DNA from: Erythrophleum ivorense
Lineage: Eukaryota > Streptophyta > Magnoliopsida > Fabales > Fabaceae
Length of the DNA: 64,000 nt
NCBI GenBank assembly: GCA_026724425.1
Contig: JAIUCV010001271.1
Coordinates: forward strand, 62,001-126,000
Reading direction: 5' to 3'
Program-made: the position numbers and the translations under genes
Notes under the pieces: model-generated
The model's input: the letters and a program-made list of their open reading frames with translations, nothing else
Databases searched by the model: none
Told to the model about the DNA's origin: nothing
Shown here: positions 1-13,950 of the stretch, piece by piece
How the letters are laid out: the number at the start of each line of letters is the position of its first letter
How positions within the stretch are numbered: position 1 is the stretch's first letter

Positions 1-1104
1 AGCTAACTAAAACTATACTGGTCTCTGAGACTAATTACTCTGTAAAACCTATCTCAAGCTATCATCTCACTAAAAAACTATCATGCTATAACTGGGGGCT
101 TTCTGTAGCTTTGTGGGATCTACTGCAACTCTTAGGTCTACTGTGACCTCTCAAAGCCTGCTAGGGTCTATTGCAACCCATTGTGCTATGCCAGGATCTA
201 TTGCGATCCATCTCTAGGAGACGTCAAAGCCTTAGATCACTGTATCTAACAGTAAATCACATGCTCACTAAGTCCGGTAACCATTACTCATAATAAATTA
301 GGCTAAACTTATAAGTACATCATGCTCTTTGTGCAAAGTGGGTTCCATGTCATCTGATTCTTTATGATCCTATCATATTGATACTTAGGAGCATTTTAAT
401 TTTTATTCATGACTTCTTATGGGATCCTCAAGTTCCTACTTCAGCCCCTTTTTACTTGGGCTTCTTTCCTTACTTTTACTGACTTATCTTGTTTCATTTA
501 TACTTGTTCTATCTTTCCTCTTATATCCTGCAATTTCTAACTAAGCCTGCATTCTACTTTTGAGTGCCTTGGCACTAGGGCATCTCACACACTGAGCATG
601 GCTAACATCTCTAGTAGGAGAGAGGCTATATACTAGTCTCTTCTTATTTCATTTAATTATATTATAAGGTATTTAGGCTATGCATACTGAACTATGCTAT
701 CTGAATCTGAATATTCTTTACTATTAGCATGTTCTTTTCTATATTATTATTCTTTACTAGGTATTCCTTTTATGCATGCTTTTCTTACTATTTTAATATT
801 CCTGGAATCCCTTACCTCTCTTTTCTGACTCATCCGTTATTTAACTAGCTAGAATACCTTTTGATTATCAGGACACTTTGGTGATTGATGCCATCATTTG
901 CTACGTACTTAAGTCACATTACTACTGGGTTGGCCAGACCTAATATCATGTAACCATTATTGCAAGCAAACCATAACATCAAACACTAATACACAACCGT
1001 CTCATGACTGAGTTCAAAGCCACTATTGCCTGTACATTACAAATTTTCCAATAATCTACAGTATTCCTCTCTTACTTTTTTTTATTTGCCCCATTCTCGT
1101 GGGA
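1..1104 (-). mobile_element. Distal interior of LARD-like retrotransposon B (non-coding)
   Basis: This stretch matches, in the same orientation, about 22270-23330 inside element E. It therefore belongs to the interior of a second element of that family. The interior resumes at 4841, after the solo LTR inserted at 1105, and leads to a primer binding site at 7431 and a 5' LTR at 7448-10958. All six frames are short and broken, and I recognise no gag or pol motif. The 3' LTR must lie left of the window. Element identity rests on direct similarity to E; the non-autonomous reading is inference. Confidence 0.8.
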
Positions 1105-4100
1105 TGTAACATCTGGTTCTCTGAAAATGAGAGAAAATGTGAGAAACGTAATGTATGGTTTCTCTGTAAACGAATAAAACTTACCGAATACAAAAAGAAG
1201 TCCCTCAAAATGATGTAGTTAAGGTCTAAAAAAATTTGGAAAATATTATAGACTCCTAAAAAATGAGAATCCTAGCCTCAGACGGAAAGAAAGACAAAGC
1301 TAGAATGAAGAAACAAATTTTGACGGAAATCTTACGAAACGTAAAGCATTTTCGTAATTTTGAGAAAATTTTGGAATTCGCATAGGAGGGATTTTTAAAT
1401 GAAAATTTTGAGTTCCCTAGGATTCTCAGAGGCCCTGAAAACCATAGGAAGGCCTGGGATAGCTAAAGCCCCTCTGGTGGACGTTTTGCAACGTCAGTGT
1501 ACTTGAATTTTGACGGATTCGTTCGGAAAGGTTTTAGCTCTGATTTGATTGATTCCAAAGATATTTTACTAAATTGAGAACCTAAATTTTATAATAGAAA
1601 AGAAGGTTCTCAAAAAGGAGCTAAAACGAAGTAGAAACAAAAATGCCAAAAACAAAGGGCAAAACAAGAATTTTTGAAAAGTTTTTTTTCCTCCTTTATA
1701 TATATAAGTGGTGCCCTTCTTCCCCCTTCATTTTGGTTGACCAAGCTCTGCCCAAAAACCAGAGAAAACCCTAGGGGATGAGGTGCACAAGAGGAGGAAG
1801 AAAAGGAGGAGAAATTCAAGCAAAAGGTAAATAAATTTAGTAGTTTTTCATGCTTTCTTCCTTCCAAACCTCTTCTCCTCCATTCTCTTTTGTTTCCTAT
1901 GATTATAATGAAGTTTATAAATCTGTTTTAAGAGACATATTGAGGAAAAAATTTGGATTTGAAGAGAGGAGCTCAAAGAACACAAGATTCAAGTAAGAAA
2001 AAGCAAGAAAATAAGGTAATTTCTTATTCTATGGTTGCTACCCCTTGCTCCCTTTCTCCACCATTTCGCCCCACTTGAGAAGACCTAGGAGGGTTTGATT
2101 TTTAGGCAGAACCAAGGGTGATTCTAAAGAAAAAAGGTGTGGAGAGTAAGAATATGTAAAGGGAATTAACAAAAAACTATGGAATTTTTAGATGTAATTT
2201 CTAGGGTTTCAATAGCATCTTGTAAAATTTGATTTTGTACAATGATTCCTAGGTCTAAATAAGAGTTTAATTGAGCTCCTAAGATCCCTAGAAGTCTCCG
2301 CATGTGCTTCCTCCATCAAGAAAACAAAGCAAAGTCCATGAAGCCTTAATTCCTCCATAGCCTCGACCTAAAGGGGTTTGAGTAGCTAGAGAGAGTTTTA
2401 AATTTTTTTAAGCCTATTTTTGAGTCATATATGATGAATAAATATAAGAGGAAACCTTGGAAAAAATTTAAAAAGCATAAAAAGTGAGATAGTGCCTTAT
2501 ATTCCATAATATGACCTAAAGAAGCGACATGTAGTTAGGCTCTTGATTTTGATTGTGTGATGACTTCAACAGACTTAAAAGGAGTCAAGAATCATATTTA
2601 AGAGAAAAGAATGAAGCCTAGAATTTATTTGAGGGGTGTTGCTTCATTAGGTGCAATTATGAAACTATAATGAGGTTTATAGATCAAGCTAGTATCTAAG
2701 CAAGTTGTGTGGCCTTAAAATTAATTCCATGAACCTAATTGTCTTCCATAAATTGTGTTTAGGCCAAGAGAAATTATCCCGACACTTTTGTGTGTGTGTA
2801 GCCAAAAGAGGGAGTTTGGATTCAAGAAAAAAAGTGTGTAATTGTATCTAAGGTAGCTCACTCTTCCATCTCTCATGCATGATTGCTTGCTTTACTTGTC
2901 TTTGAATGTGTATATGTGTATTTTTAAGCCATGAAAAGTGTTCTAGTATGACCTTGAGTCCATGGTGCCATGATGTTACAATATGCTTTCATATGATGTT
3001 TATGATGTGCTTGGGTTTGCTTAAGTGTGGTGAGGCCAAGAACCTTTAACCATGGTGAGGATGAACCAAGAACCCTTAAGATTGGTTAAGAGAAAGTAAA
3101 AAGTCTCCCAAAAGTGAGATGGACTCCCAAGAGCATGGTTGAGTCTAAGAATCCCTTAAAGAATGGGTGAGGCAAGTCCAATGTTGACAAGAAATTGGGT
3201 GAGGCTAATCCACTTGCTTGGCAAGCCTTTGTATGCTATGTGTGACTTTTTCAAATGCTAAGAATGGTCCTTGAATGATTGTACATGTCCACATGCCATG
3301 CATGCATTTGTAAGACTTGTTTTGCATCCATTATATATGATTGAATGGGAGATGAGCTACTGGGATTCTTTGAATCTCATCTCCTCCTTTCCAATGTTCT
3401 AACATGCTAGGTGGACCAAGAGAGTAAGGTAATGGAAGCCAACCACCTTGAAGGTGAGAAGATGACATTAAAGTGCTTGAATTTTGCTACTTTAAGACCA
3501 TACAATTAGCAAATGATGTAACCAATGGACATATATATATTATGATGTTATGAACACATGTAATTATGATAATATGCCATGTATAAATGGAAGAATGTAT
3601 TATGTGATCACTAGAATGCAATATGAGCATGTTGTGGCATTGTAGCTTCTTGAATGATGTTATAGAATTGTGTATAAGTGTGGGTGAGATGGCCAAAATG
3701 AGATGCATGAGGGTTAGGACCATGTGGGCAACTCACACAAGTCCTATTTATGCTTTTAGACTTGCCTAAGAGGTGCCAAACTCCAAGAAAAGCCATTTGA
3801 ACATTTTGGTATCCTATATGGAGCTAAAATTGATCATAGCGGAACCTTATATCACTTTTTATCCAAATGAGCTCTTCTTGACCTGAGATTTGTCATAAAA
3901 TTAGAACTTGTTGAGAGCTTTTTGGGAAGCTAAAGAATAGAAGTTTTAGAGGTCTACAGAATATGTGATGAATTTTCAAAGTTAGCAAATTTTCTGGTTT
4001 TGGTCATGTTACTGTTTACTCAGGTCCAAAAATGGAATCTATCACACAGGGCTCAAATGATGTCCAATTACCATGAAATTTTATACAAAAAAACTAGACA

Positions 4101-4840
4101 TTCTTAGTGACCTGTGCTAGTTGAAAGAACCTCATTTGGATGTCTAGAGAGGGAGATATAAATTTTCAAAAATCTATCCAGTATTAGGAACTCCAGCCGA
4201 CCTCAGTTACTGTTTGATTGAGTTTCGAGGTCTGGACATGCCTGAACCAGTCTAGAGTTATTTTTTACTCTAGCTACCATCCACAAATTTTCATATTGGT
4301 ATCATTTTCATGGATTGGATTTTTTTAGAATTAATTGGACATTTTTAAAGTTTGCTATAGAATTCTGTGACAGCACCAGTGGATAGCCTGACCTTTAGAC
4401 GATTTCGAATGTCAAACATCCTCTGTGTTGGATTTTATGGTCTAAACATATTTTTAGTATAAATTAGACATGTGTAGCTTTCTAGAATGGCAAAGATTTC
4501 ATGATTTTTATTTTTCTAAGATTAGTTATAATTTTCAAAGTTTGTGATAGAAAAGAGGAAAAATCTGGCAAAAAATATATACATATATTTTATGCTTCCC
4601 TTTGGTTTTCACAAGATGTAGGCTACTTTTGATGATGCAAATGAGTTGTATCCATGTAATTAAATATGATAATATGATGTATGAGCTCACATGATCCACG
4701 TGACACTGAATGAAATTTTTACATGCGACGCAACGCTAAATAATATATTATTTTAATGCATTTTTCTTACTTCCTTTATGGAATACATCACATGAAGCAT
4801 GGGAACATGATGAAATGAGTTAGGAAATTATGGTGTTACA
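1105..4840 (+). mobile_element. Solo LTR a (3.7 kb), nested in element B
   Basis: The LTR begins TGTAACATCTGG and ends ATGGTGTTACA. It is flanked by a perfect 5-bp target duplication, TGGGA, at 1100-1104 and 4841-4845. Neither side has a PBS or polypurine tract, and the flanking sequence on both sides is the interior of element B. It is therefore a solo LTR left by LTR-LTR recombination. It resembles LTR b (7448-10958) in inverted orientation. Internal landmarks in sense order are a donor-like AAG/GTAA near 2015, degenerate ~32-bp repeats at about 3020-3225, the hairpin GGGATTCTTTGAATCTC at 3362-3378, an acceptor-like GCTAG at 3406-3410 and ~185-bp repeats at about 3900-4590. No protein-coding frame is credible. 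Confidence 0.92.
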
Positions 4841-7447
4841 TGGGATACCTGAGGAAAATAGGACCCCGAGATCACTTTACATTGCCCGACTATTTTCACT
4901 TCAGGCGCTATTATGCTAGAAGGGTATCTATGCCAAGGGCAAATGTGCTTTCTCAAGTACTCAAACACATCAACTTGATCTTTATTCTCAATCCACTATG
5001 TCCTCAGCTTGAACACTATTATATATTCTCACTCTTTTTACTTTTACTATCCTTTTACTTAGATGAGAGGATGATCTACTACTGATTATCCCTCTTGTTA
5101 GTTCGTATCTCTTTACGCTCAAGAGCACCTGCATTTTTCCTGTATTCCTCTACTTGTTCTCTTTCTATAACATCAAGGGTGTCTACTTTCTCTTATACTC
5201 TTACTTTGCTCTTAACTAGATCATCCCTTTGTTAGAAAATTCTATTTCATGTAATCCTAAGAATTTCATTCTGTGGTGGTCTTGGCTTACACTCTTTCTC
5301 TGCATAATGCAAAGACTTGCCTTCTTAGGTGGTCTTTAGCTCCCTCGAGCTCCTCTGAGGGTACTAAAGCACTAAGTATTTGTCTCAGCTCGTTTCTATG
5401 TTCGGAAAAGAGCTAGGCTTTCTCGTTATTTAATCTCTTTAGACTCATCCCCAAGAGCACAATATACTAATTTTAGGGTTTTACTAGCCCAATCCAAGAC
5501 ACGTAGCCTCAATATACGGATTCTACCTTATTAAAATCTTATGCTCTACTGGGTGCTCTAATTACTCATGTGCCTTAACCCTATATTATTTTCATATTAG
5601 AGAGCTTGTCTGACTAACTATTAGACCCCTATTTGTTTACTCTTCTATGCTCAGTCTACTCATTTAGTCCTTACTAAAGCAAGGGCATTTCTTCGGTGGC
5701 CAGTTTCTCAAATTTTCTTTGCTTCCCCTTATTACTAGACTCTACAATTCAGGGGGTCTCTATCTAGGGAAATTTACTAACCACTACTGAGTGGCCTCCT
5801 CGACTCAGGATGTCTTATCTTTCCTTTCTCAGTCTAAGGAGAACTTTCACTGAACTTCCTATCAATTTAATTTCTCCTTTTACACTGTATTCTTTTCTAC
5901 ACATCTCACTTAGACAATGCTACTGGTTACTTTTCTTAAGCTTCAGCTCATACTTAGTCTGAGCTACCTATCTCATCAAACCTACAGCTTACAATAAGCC
6001 CCATTATCTTATATAGGCTTACAATAACTTAGTACTTTTTAAACTATTTTTATTCTCTTCTGACTCTGTCACTAGGCTAATCATACTCATTTTTCGGTGT
6101 TACCTATAAGGCACACCCTTATGGAGAACTCACTATATTCCTCACTGCCAATAGCCTTATCTTATGTTAATTTTAAGGCTACATTAACATCCCATCAACA
6201 TGGTTTAGGATCTCGTCAATAAGATCTTATATATTGCAATGCAAAATTCAAGACCCTATCAACAAGGTTTTCCTGATAGTGTCTACATGGTCTTAAACTC
6301 ATCATATTAGCCCATCATTTAGTGTTTCACAGGGTAGCATTCTAGGTTGGAATCAATGCCTTAGAGGTGGGTCTCAATAACCTTATTGTCCCTATATCTA
6401 ACATTTTCTAATGTTGAGTTCTTTCTCAGTCTCAACTACTAGGCCCACTAATAACATGTTACTTACTAATCTTCCGTGACCAATTACTGTTCTTTTCTTT
6501 ACTTGCACTAGGAGTTCCCACTTTTTGTGGGTTGATTGACCACATAGTAGTTCATTTCTCAGGTTGGCCTAAATATGACCAATAGGGCCATTCATACTGC
6601 AATTCGCCGTAGCTGACACATTATTCACTATGGCTAATTAGCCTCGAATTTACCTTAGTTTCCTGTCCAAATATTGGCCGTGGCAAAGAATTCTCTGGAT
6701 TGCCTTGCTGCTTTATGAATTAATTAGCAACTTCATCTTTAGCTATGAAACCTGAGCCCTACTGCCTCTGTACGCAGCCTATCCCCAAACCTAAAGGGTT
6801 CTACCTCTTACTTCATTAATGAATAACTAGTTGTCACCTTTGGGCTATTAGGGCTCTATAGAGTGTAGCTTGTAACTCAACTTCTGGCTTGAGGAAAGAG
6901 CTTTCTAAGTTCTGAAATTCACTTAGAAATTTGGGTGTTGTGGCTAGGGGGTAACTCTTTTTCTCATTTCCCCTATAAACTGGTCTTGTGCAGTCGTAGT
7001 CTCATCTTATACTACACTGCATCACTACTTGTCTCCACATAAAGCAAGACATCTCAAAATGGTCTGAGTATGACCACCAAGAGAATTAGGCCTCACATAG
7101 TCTCTTTGGCAAGCCTTTTTGTATCAACAATATCATTTCTCATTGTTCATACCTAAGGCTTGTTATTGATCCCAACAAGCTATCATGCTTCATAAAGCTC
7201 CAGCCGTCAGATCACTTAGTTCTACTCAAGCTACTCTAGTGGCTAACCTTTCCCGATATTCACTATCTACTCCAAGATCATTCTACAACTTACTTATCAA
7301 AAACATAGCCATGAACTGCCTTCACACACCCAAGATGTCTCATACAAGCTTTACGTAACTATACAAACCTTTACATAGCCTTGTTGCCACATCCTCAAGC
7401 CATACACAATCCTAAAAAGCCTAGAACTTTGTTCTGATACCAATAAA
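4841..7447 (-). mobile_element. PBS-proximal interior of LARD-like element B (non-coding)
   Basis: This resumes the interior interrupted at 1104; the first five bases are the target duplication. It aligns with roughly 23340-25646 of element E, for example around the shared words near 5000 and 23510 and the PBS-proximal 300 bp. Both copies contain phrases resembling 'atcaacaagg' around 6200 and 24350. Neither copy shows an open frame longer than about 100 codons, nor any gag zinc knuckle, protease, RT or integrase motif. Conservation of a non-coding interior in two copies fits a LARD mobilised in trans by an autonomous relative. Confidence 0.8.
7431..7443 (-). promoter_or_regulatory. Primer binding site of element B
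   Basis: Read on the minus strand the sequence is TTGGTATCAGAAC, four bases from the LTR end. The plant initiator-Met tRNA PBS is TGGTATCAGAGC, so there is one mismatch (G to A). It fixes the element's orientation as minus and marks 7448-10958 as its 5' LTR. Confidence 0.9.
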
Positions 7448-10400
7448 TGTAACACCATATTTACTAAGCTCATCTTATGTCATTACTAGGCTCGTCTCCT
7501 TGGATTTACATAAAATTCCCAGGGAAAGTTATTAAAATGCTTCATTTAATTGCGTTATGTCATGGATAAAATTTTTACTTCATGTCTCATGGGCTATATG
7601 AACTCATCCATCTCATTCTCATATTTAAATACACAAATGAAACTTATAACAAGCTCAAGAAGTGTCCTAAAACTCGAGCAAAGGGAGTGGATACATAAAA
7701 TGCAATGGTGCAACCTCGGCCAAAAATTCCAACATACTAACATGAACTTTGAAAAATTATAACTAATTCTAAAAAAATTAAAATTAGGCATACTATACCA
7801 TTTTAGAAATCTACAGATGTCTAATCTATGCTACAAATAATTCTAGGCCACAACAGAGGCTGTTAACCACCTAAAATTGATGAAATAGTACTAGAGGTTG
7901 ATTGTCATTATTAGTACTGACCTCCAATTTCAAAAATTTATATCTCCCTGCTCAGAGGTCCAATTGGGGTGATCTTAGTGGTGATGGAAATTTTATCATA
8001 TATAGTTTATTTCTATAAAATTTCATGAGCATTGGACATCATTTGACTCTCAAATGACATAGCTCAAATTTTTGATCATATGAACAATTTCTACATCAGT
8101 TCAGCAGAAAAATGCCAACTTTGAAAAATCATAATTAATTCCATAGAGCTCAAAATAATCTAGTCTTTGGCTTCCCAAAAAGCTCTAGATAAGATTTATA
8201 TATGTGCCAAATTTCATGGGTAAATTCGTTCATTTGGTCAGGTCTTAATATTGGATTGTGAAATGGTCACTTTTAAGCCTTACAAAGGGTCCAATTTGAG
8301 TTCTAAGGCAACCATGGCCACTTGAGTACGTGGGAATACACCAAAATGACATTTTAAACTTGTCTCAAAGGTGCATAAATCCAGAATTTGAAAACTCTCT
8401 CTCACCCCAAGCCATACACAAGAATCTACAAGTCTAGTCTTGCTCTTTAATGTCCAAAATGCACTATATCATACACTTAACTTTGAATCTCATTTGTACA
8501 TACCACATTTGCATAATTACATATGTTCATAAGGTCATAGGACATATACAACAATAGGTTACAACATTTACCACTCATATGACCATAAAGAATCAAAACC
8601 AAGGCACTTTGTTGTCATACTTTTATCTTCCAACTTGATGGCTTCCATTACCTTACTCATGTGGTCCACTTAGCATATTAAAACATTGGAAAGGAGGGAA
8701 TGATATTCAAAGAATCCCAATAGCTCATCTCCCTTTCAATCACACATAAAGTATGCAATACAAGTCTTGAAAATGCATGCATGGGCACAATGGAATGTAT
8801 GATCATTCAAGAAGCATTCTTGGCATTTGAACAAGTCATGCATAGCATACATAGGCTTGCCAAGTAAGTAGATTAACCTCACCCATTCTCTTATGGATTT
8901 TAGACTTGTCTCACCCATTTTCTCTAAGAGGTTTTGATTCAACCTTACTCTTAAGAAACTCTTAACTTTGTCTTAACTAATTTTAAGGGTTCTTGGCTCA
9001 TCCTCACCATGGCTAAGGGTTCTTGGCTTCACCACACTCAAGCAAACCCAAGAAAACATACTAGGCATCATTTGAAAACATAATGCAACATCATGGTATC
9101 ATGGAATAAAGGCACATGCTAGAACATTTTTCATGGCTTAAAGCATACATGCACACATTTAAAAGATAAGTTAAACACACATTTATGCATGAGAGAAGGA
9201 GGAGTGAGCTACCTTTGTTGCAACCACACACTTTTTCTTTTGGAAATGCTCTCTCTTCCTCTGCCTCACACACAAAGGTGTAGGATTTGTTTCTCTTGGC
9301 CTAAACATAATATATGGAAGCCAATTAAGTTCTTGAAGTCATTTCTAAGGCCATACATCTACTTAGAGCTCTAACTTTGTGCTATGGTTTATTTATGGTT
9401 CCTCAATATACCTAATGAAGCAATATCCATCAATTGAGTTCTAGGCTCAATTCTTTCCTTTCATTTATGATTCTTGACTCCTTTTAAGTCTCTTGGAGTC
9501 ATCACACAAGTAAAACAAAGAGCCTAACTATATGTTGCTTCCTTAAGTTATATGATAGAACCTATGACACCAATTCATTATCTAGGCCTCCTAAACTTTT
9601 CCCAAGGTTTCTCCTCATCTTTATTCATCATATATGACTCAAAAATAGGCTTAAAAAAATTTATAAATTTCCCCAGGTGTCCTAACTACACTAGGCCGAA
9701 ACTATGATCCTTAAGGCTACCCTTGGAGTTTTCTTTGTTTTCTTGATGGAAGATGCATATGGGGAGCCTTCTAGGGATCTTAGAAGCTCATTCAAATATT
9801 CATTTAGGCTTAAGAATTATTGTATCAAATCAGATTTTTCAAGGGACGCTTAAAACCCTAACTTTGCTATTTTAATTTTTCATGGTTATTTATTAATTCT
9901 TTTTGCATATTCTTATTCTCTACACTCCATTCCCTAAGTTTCACCCTTGATTCTACCCAAATTCTATGTCTTCTTGAAGCTACAAATATGGGACAAACCA
10001 AGGAGAAGAAGGGGACAAGAGGTGGCTACCATGGAATGAAGATTTACCTTGTTTTCTTAGCTTTTCTTGCTTGTTTCCCATTTTTCTTGCCCTCCTCTCT
10101 TCAAATGTGAATTTTCCCCTCTGTTCTGCCCTTAAAAAAAATCCAAGAACTTCAGTAAAACCATAGGAAAGAAGGAGAAATGGAGGAGAAGAAGTTTGCT
10201 AAAAAAAAGCATGAAAAAAGCCAAGAAAATCCATGCCTCTTCCTTATTTTTCTTCTTCCTTTCTCCTCTGTCTTGTGTGCCTCACCTTTAGGGTTCTTTC
10301 TCTAATTTAGGGCAGAAACAAATATGGCTAAATAAAGGAGGAGATGGGGCACCTTATATATATAGGTGGATTTAAGAAATATTTTTCAAAAATTTCAATT

Positions 10401-10958
10401 TTTCCCATTCGTCTTAGTATTTTTGTTTCTAGTTTGTTTTAGCTCCTTTTTGAGAACCGTCTTTTCCATTATAAAACTTAGGTTCCCAATTTAATAAAAT
10501 ATGTTTGAAATCTCTCAAATAGGAGCTAAAACCTTCTTGAACGAATCTGTCAAAGTTTAGGTCAACTGACATTGGAAAACGTCCACGAGAGGAGTTTTAA
10601 CTGTCCTAAGGATTCCCATAGTTTTTAGGGCCTTTAAGAATCTTGTAGAACTCAAAATTTTCATTTAAAAAGCCCTCCTATGGGAATTCCAAAATTTGCT
10701 CAAAATTACAAAAATGCCATTACATTTCGTTAACATTTCATTATAATTCTTTTCTTCATTTTATCTTCGTTTTTCTTTTCGTCTGAGACTGGGATTCTTA
10801 TTTTTAGGAGTCTAGAATGCTATATAAATTTTTTGGGACCTCAAATCACTCTATCTAAAGGACTTCCTTTTGTATCCAGTGAATTTTGTGTGTTTACAGA
10901 GAAATCATACATTACGTTTCTCGTGTTTTCTCTTATTTTCAGAGAATCGAATATTACA
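7448..10958 (-). mobile_element. 5' LTR b of element B (3.5 kb)
   Basis: On the plus strand it runs from TGTAACACCATATTT to GAATCGAATATTACA, giving TG...CA ends in either orientation. The PBS abuts its left (U5) end. It is closely related to LTRs a, e, f and n. Sense-orientation landmarks (right to left) are a donor-like AAG/GTAAAT near 10050, the hairpin at 8702-8718, degenerate ~32-bp repeats at about 8870-9045 and U5 repeats at about 7735-8240. The right flank from 10959 is another LTR, so B inserted into an older copy. The matching target duplication would lie left of the window. Confidence 0.9.
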
Positions 10959-13668
10959 CTGCATAAGATAGCTAGCTTCAAAAATTTATAATAAATTCTA
11001 CAGAGCTCCAAGAATTATGTTCTTCATCTCTAGGAAAGCTCTAAATTTGTTCTAACTTTTTGCCTAAAACTCATCCATTTAGTCTATCAATGGTTCATAG
11101 ATATTTTATGGCTCAAAGAATGGAAGTTTTGGTGCCAAATGGTTCTAAAGGAGCTATATTACGCCATGTCTCCATTTGGAGACATTTTAAATGACAAATG
11201 CATTATATAATGCTAGTTCAACATGTCTCAAATGCCATATAACTCAAAATGACCTCTCCACTTGCCATTAAATACACACATTTCCAAGAATTCAATAGAT
11301 CAATTTACATAATATTGTATTTTACTATCCATAAATGGTTTCTATATCATATTCTCATACTTTTAAAATATGTTGGAATAATTATATATCAAAATATTCA
11401 AATACATAACCTTAAGTACATGAATATGTCTAAATATGAACTTTATTGTCAAAGTAGCTCTTTTCATGCTTTTGGATCATCATTCTTGCTTACTTGAGAG
11501 CCACCTAGATATGGTTAATGGAAATATGGAAAAAAAATTGAGATTCTAAGAATCCTAAAAACTAATTCAACATTCAAGCATACATATATGGTTCACTCAA
11601 GTTCAAGGATGCAAGCATGCATGTTATACAATCATAAATAATTCAAATTCATGCATTAAGGATCCATGGCTCCATAAAGAGCAATCTTATACTTTAAGGA
11701 CTTTTAGTTTAATCTCATCTAACAATTTGGGGCTTTTAGTTTAGCTTCACCCTTTTTTAAAGACTTTTGACTTAGTCTCACTTATAATTGAGACTTTTGG
11801 CTTAGTTTTATCCACATTTAGGAACTTTTGGTTTCACGTTACCTATTTCAAGGGACTTTTGGCACAAACTCACCCATTCAAAAACCAAACCAATTCCATA
11901 TGTAATCAAATGTCATACAATTACATATAATCATCAAAAAATCAATATTCCACATACTTTGCATACAATTCATATAAACAATTTAAGACACTCAAGCAAC
12001 TAGGCATACATATACAAGAATAAAGGAAAAGCTACCTTGACACAAATAATTCAATGAATTCCCCTTGATTCCTCTCTTTTGTTCCATGGCCTTACACCCA
12101 CACCTAGGTAGAATTTCACTTGCTTAGCCTAGACAAGTCAAATAAGATATAAAATCATCAATGGAATAATGCCTAAACTCATACTAGCTTATACAAGTTA
12201 ATCAAGACTTTAAACACACATATGGCTCACTTGATGGCATTATGAGACAAGTTTTATAAATTAATTTCATGGCTCCAAAATTTCATTCAATATGAGTTAT
12301 ATGACTCTCTTAGATCTCATTAGAATCATCACAAACTTGATTTAAGGAGTTTAGCACTAAGTTGCTTCTTTAAGCATAATTGAATCCTAAATTTTCGTCT
12401 TTCAAAATAAGGCTTCTAAATTCAATCAATGGTTTCTTTAGTGTTTATAATTTATAACTAGGCCATTTATAACCTTAGAATCATTGAAAGCTTCTCCTAC
12501 ATGCCATTTCTAGCTCATGGTCAAACCACCCCTATATGCTACCACACTTGGAAATTTATGCTTCTTTCATAGGGAATTTGGAGCATATGGATTATTCTTG
12601 GTTATTTTCTAGTTTAAATATGATCTTAGGTAGCTTGAAATATCTTCATAGAATTCCAAAACTTCCAAGGTGAAAATAAAACTGTAGGTGGCCTATTTTG
12701 CATTTTAAAGCTTCTTAATTGATTCCATTTGCAAAATCTTAATCTTTACCTTTCAAAAGTCCTAATTCCATCATGTTTTGATCAAAATCAAATTCCCTTA
12801 TCTTCCCATCTCTCTTGGGCGAATTGGTGTAGGCTAGGGTTCTACGCACATAAAATTTTTCCTAGCCTAAACCATATACCACTTGAAAGTATGTTTAATG
12901 GAGATTAATTTGGTGAAATTGGTTTCCTCAAAGAAGCTTCTCCCTCCAAAGTTTCAGCCACAAAGTTCACTCCCTTAGGAAATCAAAACCATAGGAAAAA
13001 AAAAAAGAAGAGAAGGAGTAATAAATAGTTTACAATAGCATCATAGGCAAATTCTACACATTTGCTTAGCCTTTTCCCTTCTTGCTCCCTTGGTTATTTT
13101 GCATACCTCTTAAGTTTGGTTGGATTTACTCAAAGTCAGTCAGAATGAAGAAGCAAAAGTGAGGTGGCTATTTATAAGTAGGAGCTAGGGTTTTATAATT
13201 TTTTCATATTCCAATTTTGCCTCAATCTTTAATTCCACAATTTGAGGTCATTTCAACTCCTTTTCGAAAATTGCCTTTTTCATCAATTTTATGAGATTCA
13301 AAACAATCCGAAACCATTAGATTAAAGTACGAGTCAATTGACAACCTAAATTGTATACCATAAGAGTTTTAACCATTTTAATGATTCTTGTAATTTTTTA
13401 TACCTCTGAAAACCCTAGTGAGCCTAATTTTATCATTTAAAACCTCTTTCTTTAAGTTTCTAAAAATTACAATTTTACTATTAGGTTTTTAGTTCACTCT
13501 GTTTACCCATTTTAGCTCTAATTTCAAGTCATTCTTAATTTTCTAACCATATTTCTAGATGTTTAATTAATATTTTGCCCTCAATTAGCCTTAATTTACT
13601 TTGCTTTAAGGTCCTCTTATATCACACTATATGTTTAGATTTAGTTTTTTAAAAAACCAAATATTACA
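10959..13668 (-). mobile_element. LTR c, 3' LTR fragment interrupted by element B
   Basis: Immediately right of LTR b the sequence enters the middle of a related LTR. The part at 10975-11160 aligns with 47345-47540 of LTR j. The hairpin GAGATTCTAAGAATCC is at 11540-11555, ~32-bp repeats lie at about 11695-11880, and the U3 terminus ATATTACA ends at 13668. The missing U5 part should lie left of the window, beyond element B. On the minus strand, a purine-rich stretch directly precedes TGTAATATTTGG (13669-13690), as expected for a 3' LTR. Confidence 0.8.
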
Positions 13669-13950
13669 TCTCTTATCTTTCTTAAATTTTTTGTGGTCTC
13701 TCTTCTTGCTGCCATGGGGTCCTGTGACACCACATCAACCCTCAAAGGAAGTAAGGTTAGATCTTGTACATGGACCAAGAGTTACCAAGCTTTAACTTTG
13801 TAAGTGAAACCAAGCATGAAGTTTGAATTTTCACAAAGTAAGTATACAATTAAGTTTAGTGCTAAAGCAAACATATAATGATTTCTAAGTATCTAACCAA
13901 AAAGCTATCTCTAAGCAATGTTTTCCTAAAGCATTGCTATAATACCAAAA
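13669..13950 (-). mobile_element. Shrunken interior (about 0.28 kb) between a PPT-like tract and a degenerate PBS
   Basis: On the minus strand a purine-rich tract (aagaaagataagaga) ends at 13669, next to LTR c. A degenerate PBS (TGGTATTATAGC, at 13936-13947) lies at the other end, next to a TGTAACAACCC terminus near 13951-13956. Only about 280 bp lie between the two terminal signals, with no gag or pol. This fits an internally deleted element. It is uncertain whether the two flanking LTRs belong to the same element, because the right-hand LTR end does not obviously match LTR c. Confidence 0.55.
13936..13947 (-). promoter_or_regulatory. Degenerate primer binding site
   Basis: The minus-strand sequence TGGTATTATAGC differs at two positions from the initiator-Met PBS TGGTATCAGAGC. 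It sits a few bases from a TGTAA terminus. Confidence 0.6.

Noticed and set aside
4841..4870. PBS for solo LTR a
   Set aside because: TGGGATACCTGAGG resembles TGGTATCAGAGC only loosely. The first five bases are the target duplication and the following sequence aligns to the interior of element B.
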